This document shows positions 45,061 to 58,509 of a DNA stretch of 64,000 nucleotides, one piece after another. A model generated the notes under the pieces. It had not been told where the DNA came from and ran no database searches. It saw only the letters and a list, made by a program, of their open reading frames with translations. Origin of the DNA: Hofstenia miamia (lineage: Eukaryota > Xenacoelomorpha > Acoela); contig SCFE01000040.1 in the NCBI GenBank assembly GCA_004352715.1, positions 350,964-414,963 on the forward strand, given 5' to 3'. Numbering within the stretch: position 1 is the stretch's first letter; each line of letters begins with the position of its first letter. The position numbers were made by a program, and so were the translations under genes.

Positions 45061-48000
45061 ATTCTGAATTTATGGCGATGGCTTCAGTGAAGTAAATGGG
45101 ACCAATGATAAACAAACTTTGACTTTTATCAATTCCGTAAACAAAGTGACTTTTATTACATTTGCATAATTCAAATATTTTAGTTTAAAAGTTAAAAGTA
45201 GTAGTTTTAGAATTAATCGTGGAATTGGCATTGACATGACATATGCCTAAGGAAGACTAATCTCTAATACTCTTCTATTTTATATAGTGGACTGTTTCAT
45301 ATAACTTGCCTGCAGAGTGTTATAATTTTGCATAACTTAATGAATAATGTACATGAAGAATTATACATTTCATTAATACTCACGTAAATAATCCACTAAT
45401 CATTCGATTACAGAAATCAATTATTGCAGCATAAAGCACAAAGTTGTCTTCATGTTTTTATGATGTGGTCACCCCAGTTGTGGTTTGTTTTTAGTTATAT
45501 ACATTTTTCTTAGAACATATTGTGTTGAATGAGCATATATTTTTAAGGCACTTTCCCATCATTTCCCCCTGGGAATTGATTTCAACGCAAGAAGAAATCC
45601 GTGGTTATTTTACCCATGGAAATCCAATAGATTTCCCGCCCCATTGCGAGCCCTGAGTTTTGCATTTATATATACAATATACTCTAATCCGCAATTGTCT
45701 GTAATAGCATCTGGGTTCATATATATATGTATACATGTATATCACAATGCTAGCATAAAGTAATTTGACAAGTAGGAAGTAAATTTGTAATATTTAATAT
45801 TCCACTCAGAGTTGTTGGTGTATTAACAGTCTTGCATTGAGAGTGGAGCTCCCCACATCACACCACACCACATGTGGTGAAATTTAGAGTGAAATTTTAG
45901 CTTACTGGGGTTTTTGTTCCTAGCTTCAATAACTTAAAAAATTATCAAATCAAAAACTTTAAGAAATGGTTTTACAGAAATGACAACGGTAAGGATAGTG
46001 ATTAAGTTCTAAAATTTTATTATAATTTTATGTACATATATTCATATATTTTTAAATATTCATATAATTCTCAGTGTTTACAAATACTTTGTATTGAAAT
46101 ATTTAAAATTTTTGTCAAGAAAATTGCTGTGGGGATATATTTATTCCTGTGGTTTGGTGATGGACTTGTGATGTAGATTTGTAAGTTCAAAATGTCACCC
46201 CACAGCAAGCCTGTGTATTACTAGAGTTCCTTCATTTAAAAAGTTTCAATTAAAGAAGTGGTGCAAATAGAAAACCTTAAAAATTACAAAAATTTCGAAA
46301 ACATTTTTGGATTAAAAACAATAATAGAAAGCTATTTAGGCAACGAATACAAAATATTGCATAAATAATAGAAGTACAAATTAATGTCAAATCGCAATTT
46401 AATAATAAAAGTTAATTAATTGTACCAATTTTTTAAATGATTCTAAATTGGAAATTTTGACATTATTATTTAATATTTTACATTTAATTTTTTAATTGTA
46501 ACTATATTTTTGAAAAAACTATTGTCTATCATGGAATAGAATGCAATAGAATAATCAAAAAGTTTTTTAATTTTGTTCTATATGTTAATGCCAATTTTAG
46601 TTAAGTAGACATTCAAGTCTAAAAAGAATATGTATTCTAGTGTGTCATGTTGTTCAAAAAAGTAAGAGTGCGGATTTTATATTAAGCTAAAAATATTGCA
46701 TTATATAAATCAATATATGAATATTATTTAACAAATTGAGCTCAACATTTTTTCAGAGTTGCAGACCATCTCAAAAGAAATTGCTATCTGCATTTGCCTT
46801 TCTATGTTTTTGTAGCAACTAAACATAAAATATATCGCTTTTCATTAAAGTTCCAAACCGTTTTATCCATATTTTCAAATAGTTTTGCAAATCTTCAGAT
46901 ATAGACACATCTATGGGTGAATCTGCCACCATGCAACAGTGAAAACGTATCCCGAAAAATTTTAACACATTTTTCAATAAAAATGGATTTAGAATGGATT
47001 TGAATCCAAAAATACTGATTTATGGACATGCATGCCAAAATCTGAAGGCATCATAAGATAGGAGTGGCTCCTATTCATTTTCGTCCTTAGACTGCATCCC
47101 GCCGCTCTTCGATGATGCATGAAATTTTCAATGATAAGTCATGATTCCTTTCAAGAACTTAGCCACGGTAACACACTTAAATACAAATGTTCACAATTGC
47201 GTTCAAGCAGGTCGCCAATAATTGTGTACATATCTCAGAATTTTCAAATTTTGTCATAGGCTTCGAGAAATGTGGAAATACTGATTGTCCTTGTAAAAAA
47301 AATGGAAAATTTAAGGTTTAACTATGCTGAAAACCATAATTATTTTCCAAATTTAAAATACATCAGTTAAAATCCAATTTGGATTGAGAGTGTTTATTAA
47401 AAATATGAACGCAAACTTTTATTTGCAGTGAAGACATAGTAACTGGTTTAACGACAAAGGCTTAGACTAATATACAACTTTGTTTTTCAAATTGAAAATA
47501 AATATTTTGATATCAATGCAGAAAACATAAAAAATTTTTAATTAACTCACTTTCTTTAGTCTTACATCAACAACGATTTCATAAAGGCTTCATAGCAATT
47601 TCTCTTAGTCGTAAGTATTTGCTAATGCCTTGGTTTTACTAATCGTAGTATCTGTCTATTATTATTGTTGTTACTGTACTTTAATATTCCTTTGGAATCG
47701 TCAGCCATTGAGTCAAGTATTGTCATAATCGATCTATGGATTAAATTGCGATTCTAACATTCTACCAAATTAATTCCATTCATTATACCCTGCATTATAT
47801 CTTTATTATCTAAATTATAACTCATATATCTATTAGTATAAGCCAAGTTTACAAATATGCTTACATTTAAGCATTATATTTTGTCGTTAAGCAAGCGCAA
47901 ATTGTCAAAAATTATAGTCACTGGGAATTTCTTAAATTGATATCAATTGATACAAGAATATTTTTGACAATTGAAAGTTTAATAGAATATAATTTTATGA

Positions 48001-48755
48001 AATAATTTTTATAAATTATAGTTGAAACCTACATATTTTTGTTAAAAGTCATTGAATAAGAAATAAGAAATAACGGTTGCTTTCAGTTATTTTTAAAATG
48101 TAACATAATTGCTACATTACATTATTTTTTAGTATATTATGCTACATTATATTATGTTATCTATATTATATTATTTTATTTTATAATATATTATGGCATA
48201 TTATAGTAGATTAAATTATATAACATTTGAGAAACCATAATACATGTTTTGTATGCTTGCAGTATTTCACCGGATTAATAATGCATAATTATTGCTCATA
48301 TAATTTTAGTATAAGAATAAATTGGTTTTAGTTGGACCTTGCCAATCCGTAATTGGAACAAAATTATATGGTCCCTAAGATCACTAGCATACATACACTA
48401 CAAACTGAAATCACTTTTGCTGGATATAGAGCGTGTATGTATTTCAAACTGTTATGATTTAATTATATATATATAATTCTGTAATTACTTACAGTTATAT
48501 ATGGTTGGTCAATTAAAAATTTCATTTTATTTGGTTAAAAAATTCGTTCTTGTACTGATGAATGAGCTACCATTGTACATTAATTAATAGTCCTACTTAT
48601 GAAATTCATGTTTAATCTTAATGATCGAATTCTAACATGTAAAAATATATTCATAACGTTCTCTATCTACTTTACCTGGTTATGAGAAAAGATGTAATCA
48701 CAACGAATTTTTGAAAGGATTTCATAAATTTTACATTTGAAGACAAATTTGAAAA
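45060..48755. other. Long AT-rich region without recognisable features
   Basis: Stops in all frames. No shared repeats or RNA genes noticed. Confidence 0.45.
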
Positions 48756-48760
48756 TTAGA

Positions 48761-49576
48761 TTAGTCATGCTTAGCTCCTTCTATTGAAGTCTGTTTTAGC
48801 AAAGGCACCTTTTCCGATATTGTCTTTTTCTTCAAACGATACCAGATAATGTATCCTGTGATAATAATAATTATTATAAATATAATCACAAGAAAGCCAA
48901 TTAAGACCTCAAATGCAATGGTGCAATTATCCACAGAGGATACACTGGTGAGTGCATGCATCATAACAATGGTGCCAATGATTCTGTTGTCACATACTTC
49001 CAAACTACAATTTGCTATCTTCACAACGTTCCAGTTGGCGTCATTGCAAATAATTTTGCTTACATCTTGAAACCAGGTTTTTGTAGCGTTTGCAATCCGC
49101 TCCCTATCTTTAGAAAAGAGTTCTATAATGTCTTTACTTTGATATCTTTGTTTTGTATAATATCCAATAAAGTCATTATTGCTATTAAAAATTTTCATTT
49201 TTTCACCGATTCCTATTTTTGAAATCAAATAACTTAAAATACCAATTTCTACCTTGGCAATTACATTCTCTTGGCAATCATAAATCTCGATATCTCTGTA
49301 ATGATCTTCTGTATTTACTGTTGAAGTGCTTACTACGATTTCATTATCTTTGTCATTCCATACAAAATCCTGATCTAAGGACGGACATTTAGATTGGATG
49401 GAGCCTGCATGGGTCTTAGAATCATTTTTCATTAAATTCAAATGATTGTGCCAATAGTTTCCACATGCACGTTCACTTACAACGAATGCGTTTTGTGCTT
49501 CATCAAATGGGGATGGACATTGACCATGTGAACTCGAAATGCAGAAAATAAAGACAGTGATTATCGAAATGAGCAT
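48761..49576 (-). CDS. Single-pass type I membrane protein with di-leucine sorting signal, 271 aa
   Basis: Intact minus-strand ORF. A signal peptide (residues 1-18, LISIITVFIFCISSSHG) precedes a luminal/extracellular domain with eight cysteines and four N-glycosylation sequons (N51, N163, N189, N217). A membrane segment (about 221-246) and a 25-residue cytosolic tail follow. The tail contains EKVPLL (255-260), an acidic di-leucine signal that usually directs proteins to endosomes or lysosomes. The middle has paired strand patterns (YRDIEIYDCQENVIAKVEIG, then KMKIFNSNNDFIGYYTK) like the repeated hairpins of tubby/LURP-like folds. That resemblance is a guess. The minus-strand sequence directly before the ATG is ATATTTAG, an acceptor that would place the start codon at an exon edge. 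Family unknown; plus-strand frames here are shadows. Confidence 0.8.
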   Translation of the reverse strand: MLISIITVFIFCISSSHGQCPSPFDEAQNAFVVSERACGNYWHNHLNLMKNDSKTHAGSIQSKCPSLDQDFVWNDKDNEIVVSTSTVNTEDHYRDIEIYDCQENVIAKVEIGILSYLISKIGIGEKMKIFNSNNDFIGYYTKQRYQSKDIIELFSKDRERIANATKTWFQDVSKIICNDANWNVVKIANCSLEVCDNRIIGTIVMMHALTSVSSVDNCTIAFEVLIGFLVIIFIIIIIITGYIIWYRLKKKTISEKVPLLKQTSIEGAKHD

Positions 49577-49579
49577 CTA

Positions 49580-50000
49580 AATATGAATTAATTATTATAT
49601 TAGATTTATAAAATTTAGTGATGGCCATGTAATTCCATGATAATCAGTTTGAAATAATTAGGCAAAATTTTCCACAACAAATAATACCCTCTCTTAAATT
49701 GTAACAATAGATAAGCACTACAGCTAACAATATTTTTGAAATGAGTTTGTATTCCTTGCAAATGTTTTAGATGCTTAGCTTTTTAGATTAAGTAAATTAC
49801 TTATACCAAAATTTTATTATCACATATTTACTTTTATTGAGCAATTGAAAATAGCTTTATTAAAGAATTATATTAATTACATTCGCACATTACTCATCAT
49901 AGTATTGCCAACAGTAGCTATTTTAAGAATTTTTTATAGGAATAATTTCTACTAAAATTCGAATAAAATGAACAAATATTATCTGTGTAGTTGCTATAAT

Positions 50001-50077
<77 letters not shown>

Positions 50078-51140
50078 TCAATAAATGAATAATTGCTTTA
50101 TAATCCAATGATTGTTTCTTAGTAATCCTATAAAAGTTCTTCTGATAAATTCTTAGATTGCTGTTATTAAGAAATATTTCATAAATCATCACACAGTTAC
50201 AAATGCGTAACCACATAATGATGGAACGTGTTCAAGGAGCAATACAAAGAACGGTATTTATGAAATAACGAATGAATATAAATACATAAATATCGGTTTC
50301 TTAAATATAAATATTCACTGAGTTTTACTCGTAATAGTCTAACATCTAAGATATTATGCCAGATCACACCACTTTTTCTTTATAATGACTTTTTGACCAC
50401 TCTGTAGATGAGATTTTCTTCTCTGATAAAGATGATTTATGTATATTTAGTTATCAATAATGATTTTTTCATAATATGATCAAAGCAGAAACCATTTGAA
50501 TTGAAATTGCTAAACTCTTTATATTTCCTAGACTTAGTTACTACTGGTAACATCTCGAAATACTACAATCTCATCAACAACTAAATTATATAGGATACAT
50601 TATAAACATTAACGTCTAATTTCAATCTCAACTTTTTAGTTATGAATGCAGAAGTGGATTACCTGATGTTTTGCAAATAAAGATATAAATTTTGAGGTTA
50701 GCATTAAAGCAATCCTAAATGATATCACAAAGTATACATGTATACACATCAGTGCGATTAAATTTTGCAATTTCTCGAAATATTGTCAAAATCTATATAT
50801 CATAAAGCATGTTGTAACGGGAGTCTCCATAACGGTACTTCTAGGTAATACAAAAGCTTATAAATATTAAGTGAAAATTAAGTTAAAAAATTATCTTCGC
50901 AAGATCGATAGGTCTTTGATTAGAAAAAACTATTTTTAACGTTGTTTATTTTAAGCAAATACTCTTATTTTATTAATCATTGCACTGTTAGTGTATTTAC
51001 ACATTTAAGAAAATGTGCCTCTCAGTGTAGATTAAAAAATGATAAAAGGATGCCATTTAACCATTTCGAACAAACTATAAACCACAATAAATACCAGACA
51101 ATATTTCTTTCATCAACCAATAGTGATCAGCGAGAATAAA
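49580..51140. other. Intergenic region with a 69-bp (TA)n tract
   Basis: Besides the TA run at 50004-50072, nothing recognisable. It separates the membrane-protein gene (minus) from the GPCR gene (plus), so the two are divergently oriented. Confidence 0.5.
50004..50072. repeat. (TA)n microsatellite, longest intact in the window
   Basis: About 34 uninterrupted TA dinucleotides. Other TA runs are at 22008-22034, 22311-22349, 40289-40309 and 61769-61803. Confidence 0.98.
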
Positions 51141-51172
51141 TTTTATAGTGATTGGAACGTTTGCTATATAAA

Positions 51173-52108
51173 ATGGAGAACTCCACAGGCACGATCGGTA
51201 GGGAATCCATCTGTACTACATCCCCACCATGGTACGTCCCTTTTTACTTTCTTATTGGCTGTCTAGGAATACTGGGAAACACAATGGTAATGATAGCGGT
51301 CGTTATCTTTAAGTGGATGAGAACAAAAACCAATTTTTTCATTTTGAATTTAGCTCTTGTAGATTTTGTCACTTCTGTTCTATTGATTCTATTTAAATGC
51401 ATTAAAAGATTTGAAATTCCCGGGAATGCTGATAAACTGTATCGAGAGTTGTATTGCAGACTCTACTGTAGTGAATCCGCACTCTGGATTAGCTTTAATG
51501 CATCTGTATTTTCACTTCTCAACATAACATTGGAAAGATATGTTTGTATCATGTTTCCCACACTTTTTAAGACATTCTTCACCAACTTCAAAATGATTTG
51601 TCTAATAATTTTTGTATGGGTGTTTGCAATTCTCATTGGGAGCTATACATTTTATGCCGTCATCCCTATCCATGAAGGGAATGCTTGTTATTTTAACCTA
51701 AATGATAATATATATGTCAGAATCTGGGCATCTGTTTGGAGTTTATGTGGTAGAACCCTCATTCCAACCATTATCATGTTAACTGCATATGCAAAGATTT
51801 GGCAAAAACTGAAAACTCTCGACAGTAAGTCAACATCGTCAGGACATCAGGCAAGGAATCAAAAACTTATCAAAATGTTGTTTACTGTAGTTGTGATTTT
51901 CTTCATCTGTTGGTTTCCCGATAACTTAGTTTTCTTGCTGTATAACATTTCATTGGATTGGCTTCCAGTATCAATGGAATCATGGTACTACAACTTCTTT
52001 CTCACATTGGGATTCGCAAACTCTTGTATCAATCCATTTCTATACGCTTATCAAAGCAAAAAATTTCAAAAAGCATTCCGTTCCATCTTAACATGTGGAA
52101 AAAACTAA
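51173..52108 (+). CDS. Rhodopsin-class (class A) G-protein-coupled receptor, single exon, 311 aa
   Basis: I start at the ATG at 51173 (MENSTGTIGRESIC); the frame is open upstream but only to a TTG. Seven membrane helices are visible. TM1 carries GN (N36), TM2 NLALVD (D64, the sodium-site Asp), and TM3 ends in ERY (121-123, the DRY box). TM6 has CWFP (246-249) and TM7 NPFLY (287-291, NPxxY). Cys at 95/99 and C172 (second outer loop) can form the usual disulfide. N3 is a glycosylation sequon in the short N-terminus, and the tail is only about 20 residues with a palmitoylation-type Cys (C308). A short N-terminus and the CWFPDN/NSCINP wording favour a peptide receptor (galanin/allatostatin/somatostatin-like branch), but the ligand cannot be deduced. 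All key residues are intact. Confidence 0.93.
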   Translation: MENSTGTIGRESICTTSPPWYVPFYFLIGCLGILGNTMVMIAVVIFKWMRTKTNFFILNLALVDFVTSVLLILFKCIKRFEIPGNADKLYRELYCRLYCSESALWISFNASVFSLLNITLERYVCIMFPTLFKTFFTNFKMICLIIFVWVFAILIGSYTFYAVIPIHEGNACYFNLNDNIYVRIWASVWSLCGRTLIPTIIMLTAYAKIWQKLKTLDSKSTSSGHQARNQKLIKMLFTVVVIFFICWFPDNLVFLLYNISLDWLPVSMESWYYNFFLTLGFANSCINPFLYAYQSKKFQKAFRSILTCGKN

Positions 52109-52109
52109 C

Positions 52110-55100
52110 TAAGCCAAAGTTTTGAATTAGTAAACTGAATAGCTGTCACGAAAAACATTGAATTTTTCAAGATTTTCCTCATCCAACGTGTTTTTCAAAA
52201 GCATTGTTTTTTGAAAATTTTCATTTTGGCCTTTATTACTCTTATCTGTGAAATTAAAATTAAAAATAACCAATTAGGTTACATCAATTTAACATTCAAA
52301 GTACTTCGTGCCCGCTATTCAATAATATTGGTTTGATTAAATGTATTTATTTATTCTAGAAAATATTTATGATCTTTAAAACTGAACTACTGTGCGCGAG
52401 TGTAGACAGGATTTTCTAAAGAGGGCTTTTAATATTTCGTAAAAAAATTTTCAAAAATATTTTTGATTTAATCTATCAAAATCAATGTTGAAAACCTGAC
52501 GGAGGAACATTCCACCATGCTTCCCTTTGCGTTTGCCGCATGCTGCTTTGGGTATAATTATTTCTCTATTTTCATATTTTTGCATGAAATTATACTTAGA
52601 GAGATAAACCTTTACACTACACTGTAAAATCTTTTCTGTAAATATTGAAATTAACACTCTAATCAAAATAAAACATAAGTGTTTATAAAATGTAATAACT
52701 AACCAATTGAATACTCTTAAAATCATACTTACAAGTCAATTGCTATCACTGAATCTAATCTTAGATCAATATCTGACCTGTTTAAGTTTATTGTATAAGA
52801 ATAAATATGTTTGATATGAAGAAGGTATCAAAACATTTCGAATATACATATAATGCAGTAAATATTCTAAAAACACTATACGTAATACTTATGCTGAAAA
52901 TGTCGGGTTTATAGAGCTGAAATTCTTAAGGATACTTAACTATGTGCATTTCCGTTAACTATTTTCTTTTTTTATTACCCACTAGATGTCGTACACATCT
53001 TTTCAAAGGCATCATTTTTATAAGACATAATTTCTGGATTTTAGATTTTTCTTAAAATAATACTGAAGTTCAATTGTTTGTTAATAAAATTTGGAAATAC
53101 ACAATTTAATTTATAGACAAACATGTACAAATTAGCTAAGAATGCCTTAGGCCGCAAAATCGTAGTTCTTAATATTTAATTTTATTCCGAATTATTGAAG
53201 TTGAAGTGGAGACAAACATCATATTGTGCAGTTACAATTTCCAACCCGCTATTATGTTAAATATCATAACATGTACAATCAGTAAGAATGAAAATCTTAC
53301 GTGATGGGGCGTGCTATCTTGAAGAAACGCATTAACTAGAAAATTGACGCTTGTGATATGCTCAATTTGGATGCTAGACAAGCAATTATGAAACTCACCT
53401 CACCAATGGCCAACGCACAAATCAATACTAAATTATGAACAATTAAGATTAACCATTTAATCAACAAAAATGGCTTAAATTTATGTTCACAATCTTACAA
53501 TTTCTGTATTCATCCATATGTTACAACCTCTTTAAATGTTTTTCATTACATACATTTTAACAAAAAATTTGTGTACCCACGGCTTACTAGATTTTAATAG
53601 GCCATGGCGTACCCAACTAATATGATTTGAAATTGTAGAAAATTCCTAAAGAAGATAGCATCTACACCATTTTACTTCATATTTTGATTTTATTTGTTTG
53701 AAATTTCTATGTTACTCTTAGAACTTAGTGTTACTACTATGCATTGGGGAACTAAAGAACATGATCTTGATTACTTCTCTTACGTTGTTGAATAACATCT
53801 GTTCAATTTCTTGAGAAATTATACATGTAGAATTCGGAACTACGTATGTCAAGAAAAGAATACTTCAAGTAAATTCGATAGGGAGTAATTTCGCAGTAAC
53901 ATACTTTTAAGTTTGAGAACTGTTACTTTGTCTGATTGGCCTCTTACACTGTCTCTGGAAATGGATATCCTTGAGTGCTAATATTTTTTATATCGAAATT
54001 CATTTTAGGGCCGTTTTTATTTGTTATCAAGAATTAGTTAGGCTTCACCATACATAATATAGTACTTCAGAAGCATTGGGGTACAGTGTTTGTTATGATG
54101 TGCTGCATGACGCTAATCTCATTGCTGCTAATAAGGGTGATTGAATTATTTTTTTATTGGAATAAATTTATTTATATTTGATAAAACTGCCGATCGCATC
54201 CGAAATCCAACTGCACTTTGAGAAACTCTGAACCTTCCTTTTATGCCTTACAGAAACCACAGGCTGTGCTTCGGCGTCTCTCTAAAATACAAAACATTGA
54301 AAATTAATTGAAATATGATGTCTATCTGCTTCAAGGCCTCTCAAGAAGAATGCCAATTACGCAAATGGGCTTCAAGTGGCAGTGACACTAAGTTGATGTC
54401 GGTTGTATATCGCAATTTTTCATATCTATGTAACCAACTGGGTACTGTGGTAAAATTTCAATTTCAACCTATCCTATTCTTGCCTCACACTCCGTTAAAT
54501 TTGAATAACGAGATGGGAAATATTGTTTTTGTTATTGTTTTCAATTTTGCTAAATTATGCACAAAGAAAACAAATAGTTGCGCGAAAAAATGCTACATGG
54601 TGCTATCATATGAAAACTTTATTATTATTTGAATATCTAGCACATTGCCTGTCAAATTGTTTTGATATATTCGTACTATTTAACGGAGTATCTAAAAACC
54701 TGAGAAAGTTGTACATAGGTTTCGGATAATTTGATAAAATGTAGCCAAGATGAAAAATAAAGTCCTAGCTATATCGGAAGCTAAGTAAAGCAAAATAATA
54801 ACTAATGCAGTGACGATTACTTCATTGTTTTTGATAAACTGTTACAATATAAAGCTAATTTTGTCAATAATTAATTATATTATAAAATATAAAGATCGAG
54901 TAAAATTACATTTAAATAATTAAACAGTTTCCATCGAATTCGTATACTTTTTTGAATTATTTTCACTATTTAATACCAAAAAAGAAAAGCAATGATTTAC
55001 TTCATTTTTTCGTTAATCAAGTTCTATTGTTTAAATTTTCCATAGTTATTTTTTCAGTTGCTGAATTTGTTGTTTTTATCTCTGAGACTAATTATTGATT

Positions 55101-57835
55101 CATTTTCAAAGAAAATATTTGTAATTGTACTATGTAAGCATTTCATTAATGTATTAATGATAATAAAACTTAAAGTTTTTAGATATTACTGGATTTATGT
55201 TTGAGTTTTTATCAACTAATTTAGGGCTGTGTATCATACAGAATTAGTCCATATCCATACAGAGTATAAAAAAGTAAACACCACCCTGTTTTGTAAAGGG
55301 TTCATTAAAACATTCGCACTCAAAATAGTTTCTAGAATCAAATGCTAATAATTATGCTTGGGTATGGCCATCACAAAGCCAAAACACTCTTAAGAGGATA
55401 AAAGTGCCATTCATAGTTGATCGAGCCCCTTGTGTGTGATTTAGTAAATGATGTTTTAAAAATGAAATTATCGAACTTACTCATTCTAAAGACCACGGAA
55501 CATGACAGTAACTAAAATTTATCTAGCATCTATAAGTACGCTTATAATTGCAGAATTAATATGAAAAATTACGTTATAATTTGCATAGGAAATCTTCATA
55601 TAATATATTATGAATCAATTAATTTTTCGGCGGTTACATTGCCTCAGTTTTATGTATTATCATAGTTTCAAAATTTGACAAAGTGATTTGAAAGTTTAAC
55701 TCGAAATTGATGGCCTCTGACTTTTTGCTTCGTTTCAAAGTGAATTCATGAAGATAGAAAGGAAAATGTATCAACAAATCAATTAATTACAACTATTAGA
55801 AGTTGCTGTTGATGATCGTCAGAAGCAAAACATTTCCATGTGCTCTATTTCAGCCAGACCATTTTGACCTAGAGGTTTTGATGGTGGCCAAATATTTGCA
55901 GTAGAATTAAATTAATAGTGTGTGAATTATTTTAAGCTTTTGAGTGATCTAGACAACATCAATACATTTTAAGAAGAACACAACAGTTAAAGCATCAATT
56001 CTAAATGGAATATTCGCTAATAAAAGATTCAAGAAAAACGTTGCCTATTAAGTAGCAATGCACAAGTTTTTGGCACTAATATAAAATATCATTTCAGCCA
56101 TAGCTATGCGTACACTATTAATAGCATCAAGGTACTTGAAATTTGATTGATCACATATTTCTTTTCTTATTTGAAAAGTTATGCCACAAAATTTTTAGGG
56201 GTATAAAACTGATGTACAATATATTTAATATACAGAGTGTATATACTACTAAGTTGCTCCTGATACCCTGTAAGTGTAATCCATTGTTAGCTTATCAAGA
56301 AATATTTTAATGTAAATATATAGTAAATAATGATATTAAAAATCCCAACTGTTTTGAGCCTAGGGATTGTTGGCCAAAAAAAAACTTGATTTTAAATATT
56401 TAGATCTCCTGGAAATAACTAATCAAACTTCAATTAAACTTTTGGTGAAAAATATATTTTCCATATTATTGCTGTTTACAAAGAGATATTGAAAGCTTTT
56501 AATAAGCCATCCCATTCTCACTGCATTTAACTTAAAAACTTAGAACTGTTTTTAAATAAAGTTCAGCAGAACGTGTATTAAGTTGACCTCAAATCACTAT
56601 CAAACCATTATCAATTTATGACATTGAAAGAAGAAAGAAACCTTCCAGTATTGATTGTTTCTGCACTATCATGTATGATTATAATAAGCTTAGTTGAAGG
56701 TGTGATAAAATTACTTTTAGTAATTTCTTTAAAATTGACAGTTGTCTATCTATAAACTGTTGATTTAAATATAACGTATTAAAAGCATGCAATTTACTGA
56801 ATTTTAAATAATAATTGGAAAATTATAATTAATATATGCATAGAAAATGGGACAAACGAATATTGTTCGAAATGCAATTCATTTAGGAACAATTTCTGTG
56901 CTTGTGCAAGGAATATCTAAGCACAAATTGTTGACATGTGGCTGTCCGAAAAACAATTACTGACAATCTAGAAAACTGTCTACTTCTGAAATTCAATTTG
57001 AAGAATTTTTAAATGGGAGGAAATTAAATTTTTATAAAGTAACTTACGGATCCATAAGTTCAAAGAGCGCATCCTTGATGTGGAACATGTCAAGGACTAA
57101 CTTTAGCCAATTTAAAATAAATTCTTTTGATTTTAATGCATTAATTTATGTATTTTCAAATGTCTTTTCAAACGCTTTATTGTCAAAATAATTTGTCAAA
57201 ACTTATATAGATTGTTGTTTGCATTAGGATGATTTCGAAAGACTATATCAGTTACAATAGCTTACAGTCCTATTATAATGTTACACTTCCAAATATATGG
57301 TGTTTAGATTATTGTTCAATTGAGTAAAATCGATTTAATGCTTTTAGTAAGCTCATATTTTTGTTTTAGACATAGCGTTCTAGTAGGAATTTTGTTATGC
57401 ATTATCCAAAGTATTCGTGTATTCTTAAGATTTTTGAAATCTGACCAATTTGATTAACTCATAACGAATCTTGATGAGAAATATAGATTTAAAATCTTCC
57501 ATTCTCACATTAATTAAAATATATTGCACTTTCTCAACATTCTATTCGCCATCATTTTGCTAATATGATAACTAAATGTAAGAGCTGTTTGAATTGCCAG
57601 GCTCTATTTTTTTGCATTTTCCATTTAGAATAATAGAAAGACGCTAATTTATTCTTTCTTAGGAAAATGTTCAAGATTGAAAATCAATTCAAAGGAATTC
57701 GTTCATTTATTGAGGGGAAGCAAATAGTTAAGACTTCGATTAAAGATCTAAATGAATATGATCATTTATGTAATCCATTGATTTGATTTAACAGTTCAAA
57801 AGAAGCGGTCAATTCTACTACCTTGAACACTGCTT
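52110..57835. other. 5.7-kb AT-rich region with no gene recognised
   Basis: Open frames here (for example 52726-52451 minus, 54315-54632 plus) are short, low-complexity and without motifs. No repeats shared within the window were noticed. Confidence 0.45.
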
Positions 57836-57839
57836 CTGT

Positions 57840-58495
57840 TTGTATATACCAACTAAGAGTACTATTCTTACAGGTAAATCATTGTCTTCTATATTTAAGT
57901 TCATTAGCCATACTATCAAATTAGAAGGAAGAGGAGATTATCTTAAGTTCCATCCACTAACAGTATGTGTTGAGTCATTAAATTTTTTTGGTAAGATCCC
58001 ACTGATAAAATTTACTCAGAAGTCGGTTAAGTGCAATTCGATCTCGCTTAGAAAGATTACCAAATGCAGATGCACAATATTGACTCGGTTTTTTTCAATT
58101 GCATTGAAAAGGTTTCTAAGTTTGCATTGACAATTTTACAAAATTTTAATTGTCACAGAATGTACATTATTTCCAAACATTCTTTTAAAAATTTTTGAAG
58201 GCGGTTAATTGGTTCCATATTTTTTTTGAAAACCAAAACCAGTATGTGAGCGCTTTCTACTTGGATTATCGCTTGAATAGGTGCAGGTGCAATTTTTACT
58301 TAATTGACCAGATCATTTCTTTTAGTTTTTTTTCAAATCTACAATATTCTATTTTGAAGACACCATTCTTCAATATTAAGAATTTTCTTATTGGAAAGAC
58401 CATTTTTTCTGTTACCGGAATTAACAGAGCTCTATCATTAGCATACTTAATTACGTCATTCATTGTATCTAAAGATGTAAGTAATCAATGAATAG
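57840..58495 (-). pseudogene. LINE reverse transcriptase, C-terminal part
   Basis: The minus strand reads MNDVIKYANDRALLIPVTEK, the RT catalytic box (usually KYADD-x-x-LL-x-P; here the first Asp has become Asn). Frame-shifted pieces follow: LKKTK, then KIAPAPIQAIIQVESAHILV, matching the 'P-x-P-I-x-x-I-x-Q-V-x-x-x-K-x-L-G-V' segment, and later FNDSTHTVSGWNL. Several shifts and stops. The plus-strand frames 57840-58130 and 58195-58491 are antisense shadows. Same strand as the endonuclease piece at 59900-60250, so probably one element. Confidence 0.6.
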
Positions 58496-58509
58496 TAAAA
58501 CAAAAGTAG

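Noticed and set aside
51152-51172. Earlier start for the GPCR
   Set aside because: The upstream in-frame codon is TTG; the ATG at 51173 gives a normal short N-terminus with a glycosylation site.
57840-58491. Plus-strand genes
   Set aside because: The opposite strand carries recognisable LINE reverse-transcriptase motifs, so these are shadows.
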